DNA of 64,000 nucleotides from Paraburkholderia sartisoli. GTDB lineage: Bacteria; Pseudomonadota; Gammaproteobacteria; Burkholderiales; Burkholderiaceae. The notes under the pieces were generated by a model that searched no databases, was not told where the DNA came from, and saw only the letters and a list, made by a program, of their open reading frames with translations. Position numbers and translations under genes: made by a program. This document shows positions 47,611 through 58,588 of this stretch, in pieces. Location of the stretch: assembly GCF_900107685.1 (NCBI RefSeq), contig NZ_FNRQ01000005.1:1-64000 (forward strand), in the 5' to 3' direction. Position 1 is the stretch's first letter. Each line of letters opens with the position of its first letter.

Positions 47611-49086
47611 TCAGCCCAGCTTCTTCTTCAGCAGATCGTTGACCTGCTGCGGATTGGCCTTGCCCTTCGTGGCTTTCATCGCCTGACCGATCAGCGCGTT
47701 GAACGCCTTTTCCTTGCCGGCGCGGAATTCCTCGACCGACTTCGCGTTCGCAGCGAGGACTTCGTCGATAATCGCCTCGAGCGCGCCCACGTCCGAAATC
47801 TGCTTCAAACCCTTCGCTTCGATGATGCGATCGGCGGCGGCTTCGTCGGTGGCTTTTTCTTCCCAGATCGCGACGAAGATTTCCTTCGCGATCTTGTTGG
47901 AAATCGTGCCGTCGACGATCCGTTGCAGCAGCAGCGCAAGCTGCGCGGCCGACACAGGGCTTTGCGCGATGTCGAGCCCTTCGCGGTTCAGCTGCGACGA
48001 CACTTCGCCGTTCAGCCAGTTCGCCGCGACCTTGGCCTGCGCCGCGCCGAGTTTCGCGACGAGCGCCTCGTAGTACGCGGCCGTCGCCTTGCTCGACGTC
48101 AGCACGCCCGCGTCATACGGCGTGAGACCGTATTGTTCGACAAAGCGCGTCTGGATCGCTGCCGGCAGTTCCGGCATGGTGCGCTTCACGCGCTCGATCC
48201 ACGCTGCGTCGATCATCAGCGGCATCAGGTCGGGGTCGGGGAAATAGCGGTAATCGTGCGCGTCTTCCTTGCTGCGCATCGAACGCGTTTCCCGCTTGTC
48301 CGGGTCGTACAGACGCGTTTCCTGCACCACCGTGCCGCCGTCTTCGATCAGCTCGATCTGGCGGCGCACCTCGTACTGGATCGCTTCTTCGAGGAAGCGA
48401 AACGAGTTCAGGTTCTTGATCTCGGCGCGCGTGCCGAACTTCTCCTGACCGACCGGACGCACCGACACGTTCGCGTCGCACCGGAATGAGCCTTCCTGCA
48501 TGTTGCCGTCGCAGATGCCAAGCCACGTGACGAGCGTGTGCAGCGTTTTCGCATACGCGACCGCTTCAGCGGCGCTGCGCATTTCCGGCTCGGTGACGAT
48601 TTCGAGCAGCGGCGTGCCCGCACGATTCAGATCGATGCCCGTCATGCCGGCAAAGTCTTCGTGCAGCGACTTGCCCGCGTCTTCCTCGAGGTGGGCGCGC
48701 GTCAGGTTGACGGTTTTTTCGTACGCCGGCTTGCCGGTTTTTTCATTCGCCGGCACCTGGATCGTGATCTGTCCGCCCTGCACGACTGGAATCTCGTACT
48801 GGCTGATCTGATAGCCCTTCGGCAGATCGGGATAAAAATAATTCTTGCGCGCGAAGATGCTGCGCGGCGCGACCGTCGCACCAATCGCGAGACCGAGCTG
48901 GATCGCGCGCTCGACGGCGCCGCGGTTCATCACCGGCAGCGTGCCCGGCAACGCGAGATCGACGGGCGCGGCCTGCGTGTTCGGCGCGGCGCCGAACTGC
49001 GTGGATGCGGCGGAAAAAATCTTCGAGACGGTCGACAGCTGCGCGTGCGTCTCAAGACCGATAACGACTTCCCATTGCGTGGTCAT
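47611..49086 (-). CDS. gatB: Asp-tRNA(Asn)/Glu-tRNA(Gln) amidotransferase subunit B
   Basis: Kinase and tRNA-binding subunit of GatCAB, which converts misacylated Glu-tRNA(Gln) and Asp-tRNA(Asn) into Gln- and Asn-tRNA. It has 491 residues. [12 protein letters not shown] opens the protein, and [20 protein letters not shown] carries the active-site region. [13 protein letters not shown] and the C-terminal YqeY-like tail ([14 protein letters not shown]) complete it. ATG 49086 follows gatA by four bases. Confidence 0.96.
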   Translation of the reverse strand: MTTQWEVVIGLETHAQLSTVSKIFSAASTQFGAAPNTQAAPVDLALPGTLPVMNRGAVERAIQLGLAIGATVAPRSIFARKNYFYPDLPKGYQISQYEIPVVQGGQITIQVPANEKTGKPAYEKTVNLTRAHLEEDAGKSLHEDFAGMTGIDLNRAGTPLLEIVTEPEMRSAAEAVAYAKTLHTLVTWLGICDGNMQEGSFRCDANVSVRPVGQEKFGTRAEIKNLNSFRFLEEAIQYEVRRQIELIEDGGTVVQETRLYDPDKRETRSMRSKEDAHDYRYFPDPDLMPLMIDAAWIERVKRTMPELPAAIQTRFVEQYGLTPYDAGVLTSSKATAAYYEALVAKLGAAQAKVAANWLNGEVSSQLNREGLDIAQSPVSAAQLALLLQRIVDGTISNKIAKEIFVAIWEEKATDEAAADRIIEAKGLKQISDVGALEAIIDEVLAANAKSVEEFRAGKEKAFNALIGQAMKATKGKANPQQVNDLLKKKLG

Positions 49087-49090
49087 GGAT

Positions 49091-50581
49091 TCACACTCCT
49101 GCCGGGGTTTGACGATGCCAGCCGGTCGCGCGCTGGAACGCGTCGGCGACCTGCAACATGCGGGCTTCGCTGAAATAGTTGCCGATGATCTGAAGACCCA
49201 CCGGACGCTGTGCATTCGCACCCGCGCCGAAACCGCACGGCACGCTCATGCCGGGCAGGCCCGCGAGACTCACCGACAGCGTGTAGATGTCGGCGAGGTA
49301 CATCTGCACCGGATCGTCGCCCTTCGCGCCGAGATCCCACGCGACCGATGGCGACACCGGGCCCATGATCACGTCGCACTGTCTGAACGCTTCCTGGAAG
49401 TCCTGCGCGATGATGCGGCGAATCTTCTGTGCCTGCAGGTAGTACGCGTCGTAGTAGCCGTGCGACAGCACGTACGTGCCAACCAGAATGCGGCGCTTCA
49501 CTTCCGGACCGAACCCTTCGGCACGCGACTTCTTGTACATGTCGAGCAGGTCGCGATACTGCGCCGCGCGATGGCCGTAACGCACGCCATCGAAACGCGA
49601 CAGGTTCGACGACGCTTCCGCCGGCGCGATCACGTAGTACACGGGAATCGACAGCTCGGTCTTCGGCAGCGACACATCGACGAGCGTCGCGCCGAGCGCT
49701 TCGTACTGCTTCAGCGCGGCATCGATCGACGCGCGGACGTCATCGACGAGGCCCGCGCCGAAGTATTCCTTCGGCAGGCCGATACGCAGGCCGGCGAGCG
49801 GCTTGCCCGCGCTTGCGTCGGCGCTCCACGCCTGGCCGAGATAGCGCGTGTAGTCTTCGTCGTCGCGCGTGAGGCTCGTGGAATCGCGCTCGTCGAAGCC
49901 GCCCATCGCGTTGAGCAGCGTCGCGCAATCGGCCGCAGTCTGCGCGAACGGGCCGCCCTGATCCAGCGACGACGCAAACGCGATCATCCCGTAGCGCGAC
50001 ACGCGGCCGTACGTCGGCTTGATGCCGGTGATGCCGGTGAACGACGCCGGCTGGCGGATCGAGCCGCCGGTGTCCGTGCCCGTCGCGGCGGGCGCGAGGC
50101 GCGCCGCGACCGCGGCGGCCGAGCCGCCCGACGAGCCACCCGGCACGGCCTTGCGGTCCCACGGGTTCTGCACGGGGCCGAAGTGCGAGTTCTCGTTCGA
50201 CGAACCCATCGCGAATTCGTCCATGTTCGTCTTGCCGACGCACACCATGCCCGCGCGCGCCAGCCGGTCGACGACCGTCGCGTCGAACGGGCTTTCGTAG
50301 TGCTCGAGCATCTTCGAGCCGGCGGTCGAGCGCCAGCCGCGCGTCACGAACACGTCCTTGTGCGCGATGGGCAGCCCCGTCAGCGGACCTGCGTTGCCGG
50401 CGGCCAGACGCGCGTCGGCGGCTTTTGCCTGCGCGAGCGTCAGTTCCGCATCGACCTGGATGAACGCGTTCAGGCTCTTCGCCGCTTCGATGCGTTGCAG
50501 ATACGTCTGCGCGAGCTCGACGGCGGAATATTCCTTCGCATCGAGCGCGGCGCGCAGTTCGATCAAACTTTTTTCATGCAT
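49091..50581 (-). CDS. gatA: Asp-tRNA(Asn)/Glu-tRNA(Gln) amidotransferase subunit A
   Basis: Amidase-signature subunit that supplies ammonia from glutamine to GatB. It has 496 residues. The catalytic triad lysine is in PIAHKDVF, the cis-serine in [11 protein letters not shown] and the nucleophile serine in [15 protein letters not shown]. Its gene sits between gatC, about 110 bases upstream, and gatB, four bases downstream. Confidence 0.96.
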   Translation of the reverse strand: MHEKSLIELRAALDAKEYSAVELAQTYLQRIEAAKSLNAFIQVDAELTLAQAKAADARLAAGNAGPLTGLPIAHKDVFVTRGWRSTAGSKMLEHYESPFDATVVDRLARAGMVCVGKTNMDEFAMGSSNENSHFGPVQNPWDRKAVPGGSSGGSAAAVAARLAPAATGTDTGGSIRQPASFTGITGIKPTYGRVSRYGMIAFASSLDQGGPFAQTAADCATLLNAMGGFDERDSTSLTRDDEDYTRYLGQAWSADASAGKPLAGLRIGLPKEYFGAGLVDDVRASIDAALKQYEALGATLVDVSLPKTELSIPVYYVIAPAEASSNLSRFDGVRYGHRAAQYRDLLDMYKKSRAEGFGPEVKRRILVGTYVLSHGYYDAYYLQAQKIRRIIAQDFQEAFRQCDVIMGPVSPSVAWDLGAKGDDPVQMYLADIYTLSVSLAGLPGMSVPCGFGAGANAQRPVGLQIIGNYFSEARMLQVADAFQRATGWHRQTPAGV

Positions 50582-50694
50582 TGCGTTTATTCCTGGAAAG
50601 CGCGACAGCGCGTTGCGCTGCCGTGAAGGCGTCCGGCTGCCCGCCGGCCTGCCGTGCCGTGGATGCCCGCCTCACGCGGGCGCGCGGCCAGCGC

Positions 50695-50994
50695 CTATTC
50701 GATGACCTTCGGCACCAGATACAGCCCTTCCTGCACGGCCGGCGCGGAGCGCTGGAATTCGTCGCGGCGCACGATCTCGGTGGCGGCGTCGTCACGCAGG
50801 CGCAGCGCGACGTCTTCGATCTGCTCGATCGGGTGCGCGAGCGGCGCGATGCCGGTGGTGTCGACGGCCTGCATCTGCTCGACGAGGCCGAAAAAATCGT
50901 TGAGCTGGACAAGCGTGTGCTCCGCGTCGGCATCGGGCAATTCGAGCCGCGCGAGGTGTGCGATGCGTTTCACATCGGTCAAGGTCAGAGCCAT
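50695..50994 (-). CDS. gatC: Asp-tRNA(Asn)/Glu-tRNA(Gln) amidotransferase subunit C
   Basis: Small GatC subunit of 99 residues that stabilises GatA-GatB. The family pattern [18 protein letters not shown] and the C-terminal [15 protein letters not shown] are visible. The ATG at 50994 ([10 protein letters not shown]) was chosen; the upstream extension does not fit the family. It is the first gene of the operon, divergent from mreB. Confidence 0.95.
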   Translation of the reverse strand: MALTLTDVKRIAHLARLELPDADAEHTLVQLNDFFGLVEQMQAVDTTGIAPLAHPIEQIEDVALRLRDDAATEIVRRDEFQRSAPAVQEGLYLVPKVIE

Positions 50995-51359
50995 GCGGTC
51001 ACCGGAAAGAGACGTGGACTGCCGCAGTGCGGAAAAAGAGTGCTGCGACAGAGAGTTACGACATTGGAGCGCGCCCTCGGAAAGGGGCTCGCGACGGCAA
51101 AAAGTACCGTCCGTTTCCTCCAAAACATCCAAAATTATAAGGTATCATTACGCGTTCGACCCAAACCCGGTCCGACTTACCAAGGCCTTACCGGACATTT
51201 TCCAGCACACCGTGCGGCCTTGTTTCAGTTTCCGGTAGATTCCCTCGCAGTTTCAGGCTCCTGTGGCATGTTCGCGCCCGACCTGAAGCTGTTATTTTTT
51301 CCGCTGCCGTCCTGCGCGTACGATGCGAGGCCCGGCCCCCAGCGAGACAGGATTTTTGA
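50995..51359. promoter_or_regulatory. Divergent gatC / mreB control region
   Basis: About 365 bases without a gene. On the minus strand a perfect TATAAT (51134-51139) is a likely -10 for gatC, with TTGGGT (51159-51164) 19 bases upstream as a weak -35. The A/T-rich 51120-51150 patch also offers TATCAT (51143-51148) for mreB, but no good -35 is visible. No repeats were seen. Confidence 0.5.
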
Positions 51360-52403
<1,044 letters not shown>

Positions 52404-52531
52404 GCGGGTTTAAATTGATGAAAGTGGCGCGGACTTACCGGCTGGCCTTGCCAGCCGCCGTCGCCACCCGCCAGGCGCCGATCTGACGCGCCGCAGTCTC
52501 ACCCAACACGCTCACGCCCCCGGCGCCGACC

Positions 52532-53662
52532 ATGGAATACAGTCCGCCGCCTCTGTTCAGACAAGGCCCGTCGGCACTTGCACGACTGGTCTTCTTCGTC
52601 GTGCTGGCGCTCGCCCTGCTGATCTCCGATGCACGCTTTAGCACCCTCGAGATCGTTCGCGGCGTGCTCGGCGCGGGTCTTTATCCGTTGCAACGCGCGG
52701 CGCTCGTGCCGCGCGACCTGTTCATGGGCGCAGCCGACCTCGCCGTGAGCAGCACCACGCTGCGCAGCGAGAACGAGCAGTTGCGCGCGAAAAACCTCCA
52801 GCTGTCGCAACAGGCCAACCTGGCCGCCGCGCTCGGCGCTGAAAACAACCATCTGCGCGCACTGCTCCAACTGTCGCAGCGCAGCACCACGCAATCCACG
52901 CCGGCCGAAATCCAGTACGACACGCGCGACCCGTTTACGCAGAAGATCGTGATCGGGCGCGGCTCGCAGCAGGGCGTGAACGACGGTTCGCCGGTCGTCA
53001 ACGAAGACGGCGTCATCGGGCAGGTCACGCGCGTGTTCCCGCTGCAGTCGGAAGTCACGCTGCTCACCGACAAGGATCAGGCCGTGCCCGTGCAGATCGT
53101 GCGTACGGGCCTGCGCAGCGTGATCTACGGCACGCCGAAGGGCGATTCGCTCGATCTGCGCTTCGTGCCGATCAGCGCCGACGTGCTGGCCGGCGACGAA
53201 CTCGTCACGAGCGGCCTCGACGGCGTGTATCCGCCGGGCCTGCCGGTCGCGAAGGTGGTGCGCGTCGACAAGCAGGCGGACACCGCGTTCGCCCGCGTGA
53301 TCTGCGTGCCGATCGCCCAGGTGCGCGGCGCGCGTCAGTTGCTAGTGCTGCATTACGTGAACGACGTTCCGCCGCGTCCCGCGGAACCGGACCCCGTCGC
53401 CGCCGCAAAGGAAGCGAAGGCGAGGCGCAACGCAAAGCCAACGGACAAGCCCGCGGAAAAGGGCGCGGGCGCCGCGAAAGCACCGGAAAAAGCCGCTGAA
53501 AAGAGTGCGGACAAAGCCGCGGAAAAACCGGCTGAAAAACCCGCCGCCCGCGCCGCCGGGAAAAACGCCAGGTCCGCGCAACCGGCTTCGGCAGCCGCTG
53601 GCGCGAGGAAAGGCGAGAAGACCGAAAAGGCCGACAAAAGCGCGCAGGGGACGAAGCCATGA
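52532..53662 (+). CDS. mreC: Rod shape-determining protein MreC
   Basis: Bitopic inner-membrane scaffold of the elongasome, 376 residues. A transmembrane helix (LVFFVVLALALLIS) is followed by a coiled coil at about residues 76-115 and the periplasmic beta-barrel domains (VGIGRGSQQGV-like repeats, then GVYPPGLPVAKVV). The last 85 or so residues are a Lys/Ala/Pro-rich low-complexity tail, unusual for MreC of E. coli. The stop overlaps the mreD start (ATGA). Confidence 0.95.
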   Translation: MEYSPPPLFRQGPSALARLVFFVVLALALLISDARFSTLEIVRGVLGAGLYPLQRAALVPRDLFMGAADLAVSSTTLRSENEQLRAKNLQLSQQANLAAALGAENNHLRALLQLSQRSTTQSTPAEIQYDTRDPFTQKIVIGRGSQQGVNDGSPVVNEDGVIGQVTRVFPLQSEVTLLTDKDQAVPVQIVRTGLRSVIYGTPKGDSLDLRFVPISADVLAGDELVTSGLDGVYPPGLPVAKVVRVDKQADTAFARVICVPIAQVRGARQLLVLHYVNDVPPRPAEPDPVAAAKEAKARRNAKPTDKPAEKGAGAAKAPEKAAEKSADKAAEKPAEKPAARAAGKNARSAQPASAAAGARKGEKTEKADKSAQGTKP

Positions 53663-54171
53663 ACCGCCCGCAATACATCCTGCAGCCGGTCAATCCGTAC
53701 TTCATCGCGTTCAGTCTCGCCGCCGCGTTCCTGCTGAACCTGATGCCGTGGGGGCGGATGATCGGCGTGCCCGACTTCGTCGCGCTGGTGCTGCTGTTCT
53801 GGAACGTCCACCAGCCGCGCAAGGTCGGCATGGGCATCGCGTTTTTCCTCGGCCTGTTGATGGACGTACACAACGCGAGCCTGCTTGGCGAACACGCGCT
53901 CGCCTACACGCTGCTGTCGTACGGCGCGATCACGATTCACCGCCGCGTGCTGTGGATGTCGATCGGCGTTCAGACGTTCGCGGTCATGCCGCTGCTGGTC
54001 GGCGCGCAGATCGTGCCGTTCGTGATCCGTCTTTTGACGGGCGCCGCGTTCCCGGGATGGGGTTATCTGATCGACGGCTTCGTCGAAGCTGCACTGTGGC
54101 CCATCGCAAGCGTATTGTTGTTGATGCCGCAGCGCCGCCCCGCCGATCCGGACGATACCCGGCCCATCTAG
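53659..54171 (+). CDS. mreD: Rod shape-determining protein MreD
   Basis: Polytopic elongasome membrane protein of 170 residues. Five or so hydrophobic helices are visible, including FIAFSLAAAFLLNLMPWG and VALVLLFWNVHQPRKVGMGI, which is the family's best-conserved stretch. It starts within the mreC stop. MreD binds MreC and is needed for rod shape. Confidence 0.93.
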   Translation: MNRPQYILQPVNPYFIAFSLAAAFLLNLMPWGRMIGVPDFVALVLLFWNVHQPRKVGMGIAFFLGLLMDVHNASLLGEHALAYTLLSYGAITIHRRVLWMSIGVQTFAVMPLLVGAQIVPFVIRLLTGAAFPGWGYLIDGFVEAALWPIASVLLLMPQRRPADPDDTRPI

Positions 54172-54309
54172 GCCGCGCCACGCGTCGGGAGCCCGATTGA
54201 ACCCGTATTCATCCCGCCGGCCCGACGCGCCACGTCTGGATTTTCCGCCCGCCATCGCCCGCGGGCACGCTTTTCCTGACGGCCGCCCGCCGGCCCATTG
54301 CACGCACGC

Positions 54310-56661
54310 ATGACCGAATTCAACGACACACAACAGCAGCTTTCGAAGTTCCGCCTGCGGGTCGCCGCGGCGGGCCTGTTCGTGTTCGTCTGCTTCGGGC
54401 TGATCGGTTTTCGTTTCCTGTACCTGCAGGTGTGGCACTACAGCAAGTATTCGCTGCAAGCCGACGAAAACCGTATTTCCGTCGCGCCGATCGTGCCGAA
54501 CCGCGGCATCATCACCGACCGTAACGGCATCGTGCTGGCGAAGAACTATTCCGCCTACACGCTCGAAATCACCCCGTCGAAGCTGAACGACTCGCTGGAA
54601 AACGTCATCGACAATCTTTCGACGGTCATCACGATCGATGCACGCGACCGTCGCCGCTTCAAGAAGCTGCAGGAAGACTCGAAGAACTTCGAGAGCCTGC
54701 CGATCCGCACGCGTCTCACCGACGAGGAAGTCGCGCGTTTCACCGCGCAGCGTTTCCGTTTTCCGGGCGTCGAAGTGCGCGCGCGCCTGTTCCGTCAATA
54801 TCCGCTCGGTCCGACGGCGGCGCACGTGATCGGCTATATCGGACGGATCTCGCAGCGCGACCAGGAACGCATCGACGACATCAGCGACCAGAACGACACG
54901 GATTCCGACCACTATGATCCGCGCCTCGATGCCAACAACTACAAGGGCACGGACTACATCGGCAAGATCGGCGTCGAGCAGAGTTACGAGACCGAACTGC
55001 ACGGCCTGACGGGTTTCGAGGAAGTGGAAGTGACCGCCGGTGGCCGTCCGGTCCGCACGCTGTCGCGCACGCAGGCGACGCCGGGCAACAACCTCGTGCT
55101 GTCGCTGGATATCGGCCTGCAGCAGGTCGCGGAGCAGGCGTTCGCGGGCCGGCGCGGCGCACTCGTCGCCATCGAGCCGGCGACGGGCGACGTGCTCGCA
55201 TTCGTGTCGGCGCCGAGTTTCGATCCGAACTCGTTCGTCGACGGCATCGACCAGCAGACCTGGGACGAGCTGAACAATTCGCCGGATCACCCGTTGCTGA
55301 ACCGTCCGCTGCACGGCACGTATCCGCCGGGCTCGACGTACAAGCCGTTCATGGCGCTCGCCGCGCTCACGCTGCACAAGCGCACGCCGGGCTGGGGTTT
55401 CCAGGACCCGGGTTCGTACACCTTCGCCGGCCACACGTTCCGCAACGACGTGCCGCAGGGCCAGGGCTGGATCGACATGAACCGCGCGATCATGGTGTCG
55501 AACGACACGTATTTCTACATGCTCGCGCACGATCTGGGCGTGAACGCGATCGCTAATTTCATGAAGCCGTGGGGCTTCGGGCAGATCACCGGCATCGACA
55601 TTTCCGGCGAGGCGCGCGGCATCCTGCCTTCGACCGAATGGAAGCGCAAGGCGTATCGCAAGCCCGAACAGCAGCGCTGGTATGAAGGCGAAACGATCAG
55701 TCTCGGCATCGGCCAGGGCTACAACTCGTTCACGATCCTGCAACTCGCGCATGCCACCGCGACGCTCGCCAACAACGGCGTGCTGATGAAGCCTCACCTC
55801 GTCAAAGAGATCGAGAATCCGATCACGCACGCCACGCGCCTGACGGTGCCGAAGGACGACGGCCGCATCAACGTGGCGCAGCAGGACATCGACGTCGTCA
55901 AGCGCGGGATGGAAAACGTGACGACGAATCCGTCGGGCACCGCCTATCAGGTGTTCCGCAACGCGGCGTATGTGGCGGCCGGCAAGACCGGCACGGCGCA
56001 GGTGTTCTCGCTGCAGGGCGCGAAATACCACGGTCACGCGCTCGCCGAACATCTGCGCGACCATGCGCTCTTTATCGCGTTCGCGCCGGCCGATCATCCG
56101 CGCATCGCCGTGGCGCTGATCGTCGAAAACGGCGGCTGGGGCGCGCAGGTGGCGGGTCCGATCGCGCGTCGCGTGCTCGACTATTACCTCGTCGACCGCG
56201 CGAAGCCGGGCGCGGAAGCGGCCGCCATCGAAGCGGCGGCGTCGGCCACGGCCGAGGCATCGGCACCGGTCATCGGAGAAACGTCGCCCGCGACGGATGC
56301 CACCACGCCGACCCGGGTCGCGGCGGGCTATACGCCGCTGCCGCCGCCTCCGGGCGCACCGATAAAGCTGAAGCCCGATGCGGCGGCGGCTGGCGTGGCT
56401 TCCGGGGCGTCGCCGGCGTCTTCGGCGGATGCGGCGAAGCCACTGGCGGCGTCGACGTCGAAGGCGGCACGCGCCGCCGCTAAAAGCGCTTCCGCAGCCG
56501 GGGCGATTTCCGCCTCCGACGCCGTGAAGCCGGCCCGCAAGGCGCCGCGCCCATCGCGCCCGGCCAGCGAAACACCGACGACGGCGGCCGCGCCCTCGCG
56601 CGACACAGGCATCGCGCCGGCATCGCCGAATCAGCCGGCCACCGGCGGCATGGACGAATAA
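54310..56661 (+). CDS. mrdA: Penicillin-binding protein 2 (transpeptidase)
   Basis: Elongation-specific peptidoglycan transpeptidase. The N-terminal helix LFVFVCFGLIGFRFLYLQVW and the pedestal domain (NRGIITDRNGIVLA) lead to the catalytic domain with SxxK at S342-K345 (GSTYKPF), SxN at S397 (SND) and KTGT from K559. It has 783 residues against about 633 in E. coli. The extra C-terminal 140 or so residues are Ala/Pro/Ser/Thr-rich and of unknown role. It acts with RodA. Confidence 0.95.
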   Translation: MTEFNDTQQQLSKFRLRVAAAGLFVFVCFGLIGFRFLYLQVWHYSKYSLQADENRISVAPIVPNRGIITDRNGIVLAKNYSAYTLEITPSKLNDSLENVIDNLSTVITIDARDRRRFKKLQEDSKNFESLPIRTRLTDEEVARFTAQRFRFPGVEVRARLFRQYPLGPTAAHVIGYIGRISQRDQERIDDISDQNDTDSDHYDPRLDANNYKGTDYIGKIGVEQSYETELHGLTGFEEVEVTAGGRPVRTLSRTQATPGNNLVLSLDIGLQQVAEQAFAGRRGALVAIEPATGDVLAFVSAPSFDPNSFVDGIDQQTWDELNNSPDHPLLNRPLHGTYPPGSTYKPFMALAALTLHKRTPGWGFQDPGSYTFAGHTFRNDVPQGQGWIDMNRAIMVSNDTYFYMLAHDLGVNAIANFMKPWGFGQITGIDISGEARGILPSTEWKRKAYRKPEQQRWYEGETISLGIGQGYNSFTILQLAHATATLANNGVLMKPHLVKEIENPITHATRLTVPKDDGRINVAQQDIDVVKRGMENVTTNPSGTAYQVFRNAAYVAAGKTGTAQVFSLQGAKYHGHALAEHLRDHALFIAFAPADHPRIAVALIVENGGWGAQVAGPIARRVLDYYLVDRAKPGAEAAAIEAAASATAEASAPVIGETSPATDATTPTRVAAGYTPLPPPPGAPIKLKPDAAAAGVASGASPASSADAAKPLAASTSKAARAAAKSASAAGAISASDAVKPARKAPRPSRPASETPTTAAAPSRDTGIAPASPNQPATGGMDE

Positions 56662-56672
56662 AGGAGAGCGGC

Positions 56673-57821
56673 ATGCAATTCGACAAGCGCGCCTGGCTCG
56701 ATCGCATCAAGAGCATGTTCCTCGGCTTCGACAAGCCGCTGGCGCTAATCGTTTTTCTGTTGCTGTGCGTCGGCATCGTGACGCTGTATAGCGCGACGCT
56801 CGACATGCCCGGCAAGGTCGAGGACCAGCTGCGCAACATCATGCTGACGTTCGTCCTGATGTGGGCGCTCGCCACCGTGCCGCCCACCACGTTGATGCGC
56901 TTTGCGCTGCCGCTCTACACGTTCGGCATCGCGCTGCTGGTTGCCGTGGCGATGTTCGGGCTGACGCGCAAGGGCGCGAAACGCTGGATCAACGTCGGCG
57001 TGGTGGTCCAGCCGTCCGAGATCATGAAGATCGCGACGCCGATGATGCTCGCCTGGTACTACCAGAAGCGCGAAGGGGTGATGCGCTGGTTCGATTACGT
57101 GGTCGGCCTGCTGATCCTCCTGCTTCCCGTTGGACTGATCGCGAAACAGCCGGACCTCGGCACGGCTGTGCTCGTGTTTGCCGCGGGTCTCTTCGTCATC
57201 TACTTCGCAGGTTTGAGTTTCAAGCTGATCGTGCCGGTGCTGATCGCCGCCGTGATCGCGGTGGGTTCGATCGCCGCGTTCCAGGACAGGATCTGCCAGC
57301 CGGAAGTCACGTGGCCGCTGATGCACGATTACCAGAAGCACCGTATCTGCACGCTGCTCGATCCGACTTCCGATCCGCTCGGCAAGGGCTTCCACACCAT
57401 CCAGGCGGTGATTGCGATCGGCTCCGGCGGCGCGACCGGCAAGGGCTGGATGAAAGGCACCCAGGCTCACCTCGAATTCATCCCTGAAAAGCACACCGAC
57501 TTCATTTTCGCGGTGTTTTCGGAGGAATTCGGGCTCGCCGGCGGCATCGTGCTGCTGACGCTTTACATGCTGCTGATCGCACGCGGGCTCTACATCGCGG
57601 CGAACGGCGCGACGCTCTTTGGCCGGCTGCTCGCCGGTTCGCTGACGATGGCGTTTTTCACCTACGCGTTCGTGAACATCGGCATGGTGAGCGGGATTCT
57701 GCCGGTTGTCGGCGTACCGTTGCCGTTCATGAGTTACGGCGGAACAGCGTTGATCACGCTCGGCATCGCGACCGGGCTCATCATGAGCGTCGCGCGACAG
57801 AAACGGTTGATGCAGAGCTAG
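56673..57821 (+). CDS. rodA: Peptidoglycan polymerase RodA
   Basis: SEDS-family glycosyltransferase of 382 residues with about ten membrane helices. The extracellular catalytic loop carries the TGKGWMKGTQ and FIPEKHTDFIFAV motifs, and VGVPLPFMSYGGTALIT closes the family signature. It polymerises lipid II and partners PBP2. It is the last gene of the rod-shape operon; a GC hairpin follows at 57844-57873. Confidence 0.96.
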   Translation: MQFDKRAWLDRIKSMFLGFDKPLALIVFLLLCVGIVTLYSATLDMPGKVEDQLRNIMLTFVLMWALATVPPTTLMRFALPLYTFGIALLVAVAMFGLTRKGAKRWINVGVVVQPSEIMKIATPMMLAWYYQKREGVMRWFDYVVGLLILLLPVGLIAKQPDLGTAVLVFAAGLFVIYFAGLSFKLIVPVLIAAVIAVGSIAAFQDRICQPEVTWPLMHDYQKHRICTLLDPTSDPLGKGFHTIQAVIAIGSGGATGKGWMKGTQAHLEFIPEKHTDFIFAVFSEEFGLAGGIVLLTLYMLLIARGLYIAANGATLFGRLLAGSLTMAFFTYAFVNIGMVSGILPVVGVPLPFMSYGGTALITLGIATGLIMSVARQKRLMQS

Positions 57822-57843
57822 TCTGCCGTTGAAAAGCGATCCA

Positions 57844-57873
57844 CGCGGCGGCTGGCGAATGCCGGCCGCCGCG
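57844..57873. terminator. GC hairpin between rodA and the Sel1 gene
   Basis: CGCGGCGGC (57844-57852) pairs with GCCGCCGCG (57865-57873). It is the only structure in the 59 bases between the convergent stops. No T-run follows, so its role as terminator is uncertain. Confidence 0.5.
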
Positions 57874-57880
57874 AATCGCG

Positions 57881-58588
57881 TTACTGCGGTTTCGCTTCGT
57901 GTTCCTGCTGAAGCTGCGAAGTGAGCTGCTGGTATTTCAGGCGCGCCGCCGGATCACCCTGCGCCGCCGCTGCCGCGTAGTAGGCCCGCGCGACATTCAG
58001 GTTGCGCTCGACGCCATCGCCTCCCCGCTCGTAAAACGAGCCCGTCACGTACTGCGCGGTCATGTCGCCGCCTTCAGCCGCTTTCTTGTACCAGAAGAAC
58101 GCCTGCTGGTTGTCGCGCGTGGTACCGCGACCGTCCAGGAACTGGTTCGCAAGCGCCAGTTCGGCCTGCACGTGTCCCTGCTTCGCGGCTTTCAGAAACC
58201 ACGCGTGTGCCTCCGACGGATCACGGCCGACGAAATCGCCATCGTCATACATCTTGCCGTACACGTACTGCGCATGTGACATGTTCGCGTCGGCGGCCTT
58301 GCGCAGCCACTTCTTGCCTTCGTCGACGTTGGGCGCGGTGCCTTCGCCGTTCAGCAGCATCATCGCGTAGTTGAATTCCGCGAGGCGGCTGCCGTGCTGC
58401 GCGGCCTTGCGGAACTCGGCAAGCGCCGGACCGAAGTTGCCCGCGTTGTAGTCGGCGACGGCCGTCTGCGTCTCGGGGTCCTGGGCCTTGAGCGAGCCAG
58501 TCGTCTGCGCACCGGCCTGCATCGGCGCCGCGAGGGTCGCGAGGGTCGTGGTGAGCGCCAGCCACGCCGGCAATGAAACGCGGATCAT
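57881..58588 (-). CDS. Exported Sel1-repeat (tetratricopeptide-like) protein
   Basis: 235-residue protein with a signal peptide (MIRVSLPAWLALTTTLATLA, cleavage after AGAQ) and about four to five Sel1-like repeats of the pattern AxxxLG-W/Y-A-AA. Examples are GNFGPALAEFRKAAQHG and DPSEAHAWFLKAAKQGHVQA. Such proteins act as periplasmic scaffolds, but no partner can be named. The ATG at 58588 overlaps the preceding aldolase stop (ATGA), so the two genes are coupled. Confidence 0.85.
   Translation of the reverse strand: MIRVSLPAWLALTTTLATLAAPMQAGAQTTGSLKAQDPETQTAVADYNAGNFGPALAEFRKAAQHGSRLAEFNYAMMLLNGEGTAPNVDEGKKWLRKAADANMSHAQYVYGKMYDDGDFVGRDPSEAHAWFLKAAKQGHVQAELALANQFLDGRGTTRDNQQAFFWYKKAAEGGDMTAQYVTGSFYERGGDGVERNLNVARAYYAAAAAQGDPAARLKYQQLTSQLQQEHEAKPQ

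Noticed and set aside
53353-56097. Open frame of 914 codons antisense to mreC, mreD and mrdA
   Set aside because: It spans three unmistakable genes on the other strand, has arginine-rich nonsense composition and no ribosome-binding site.
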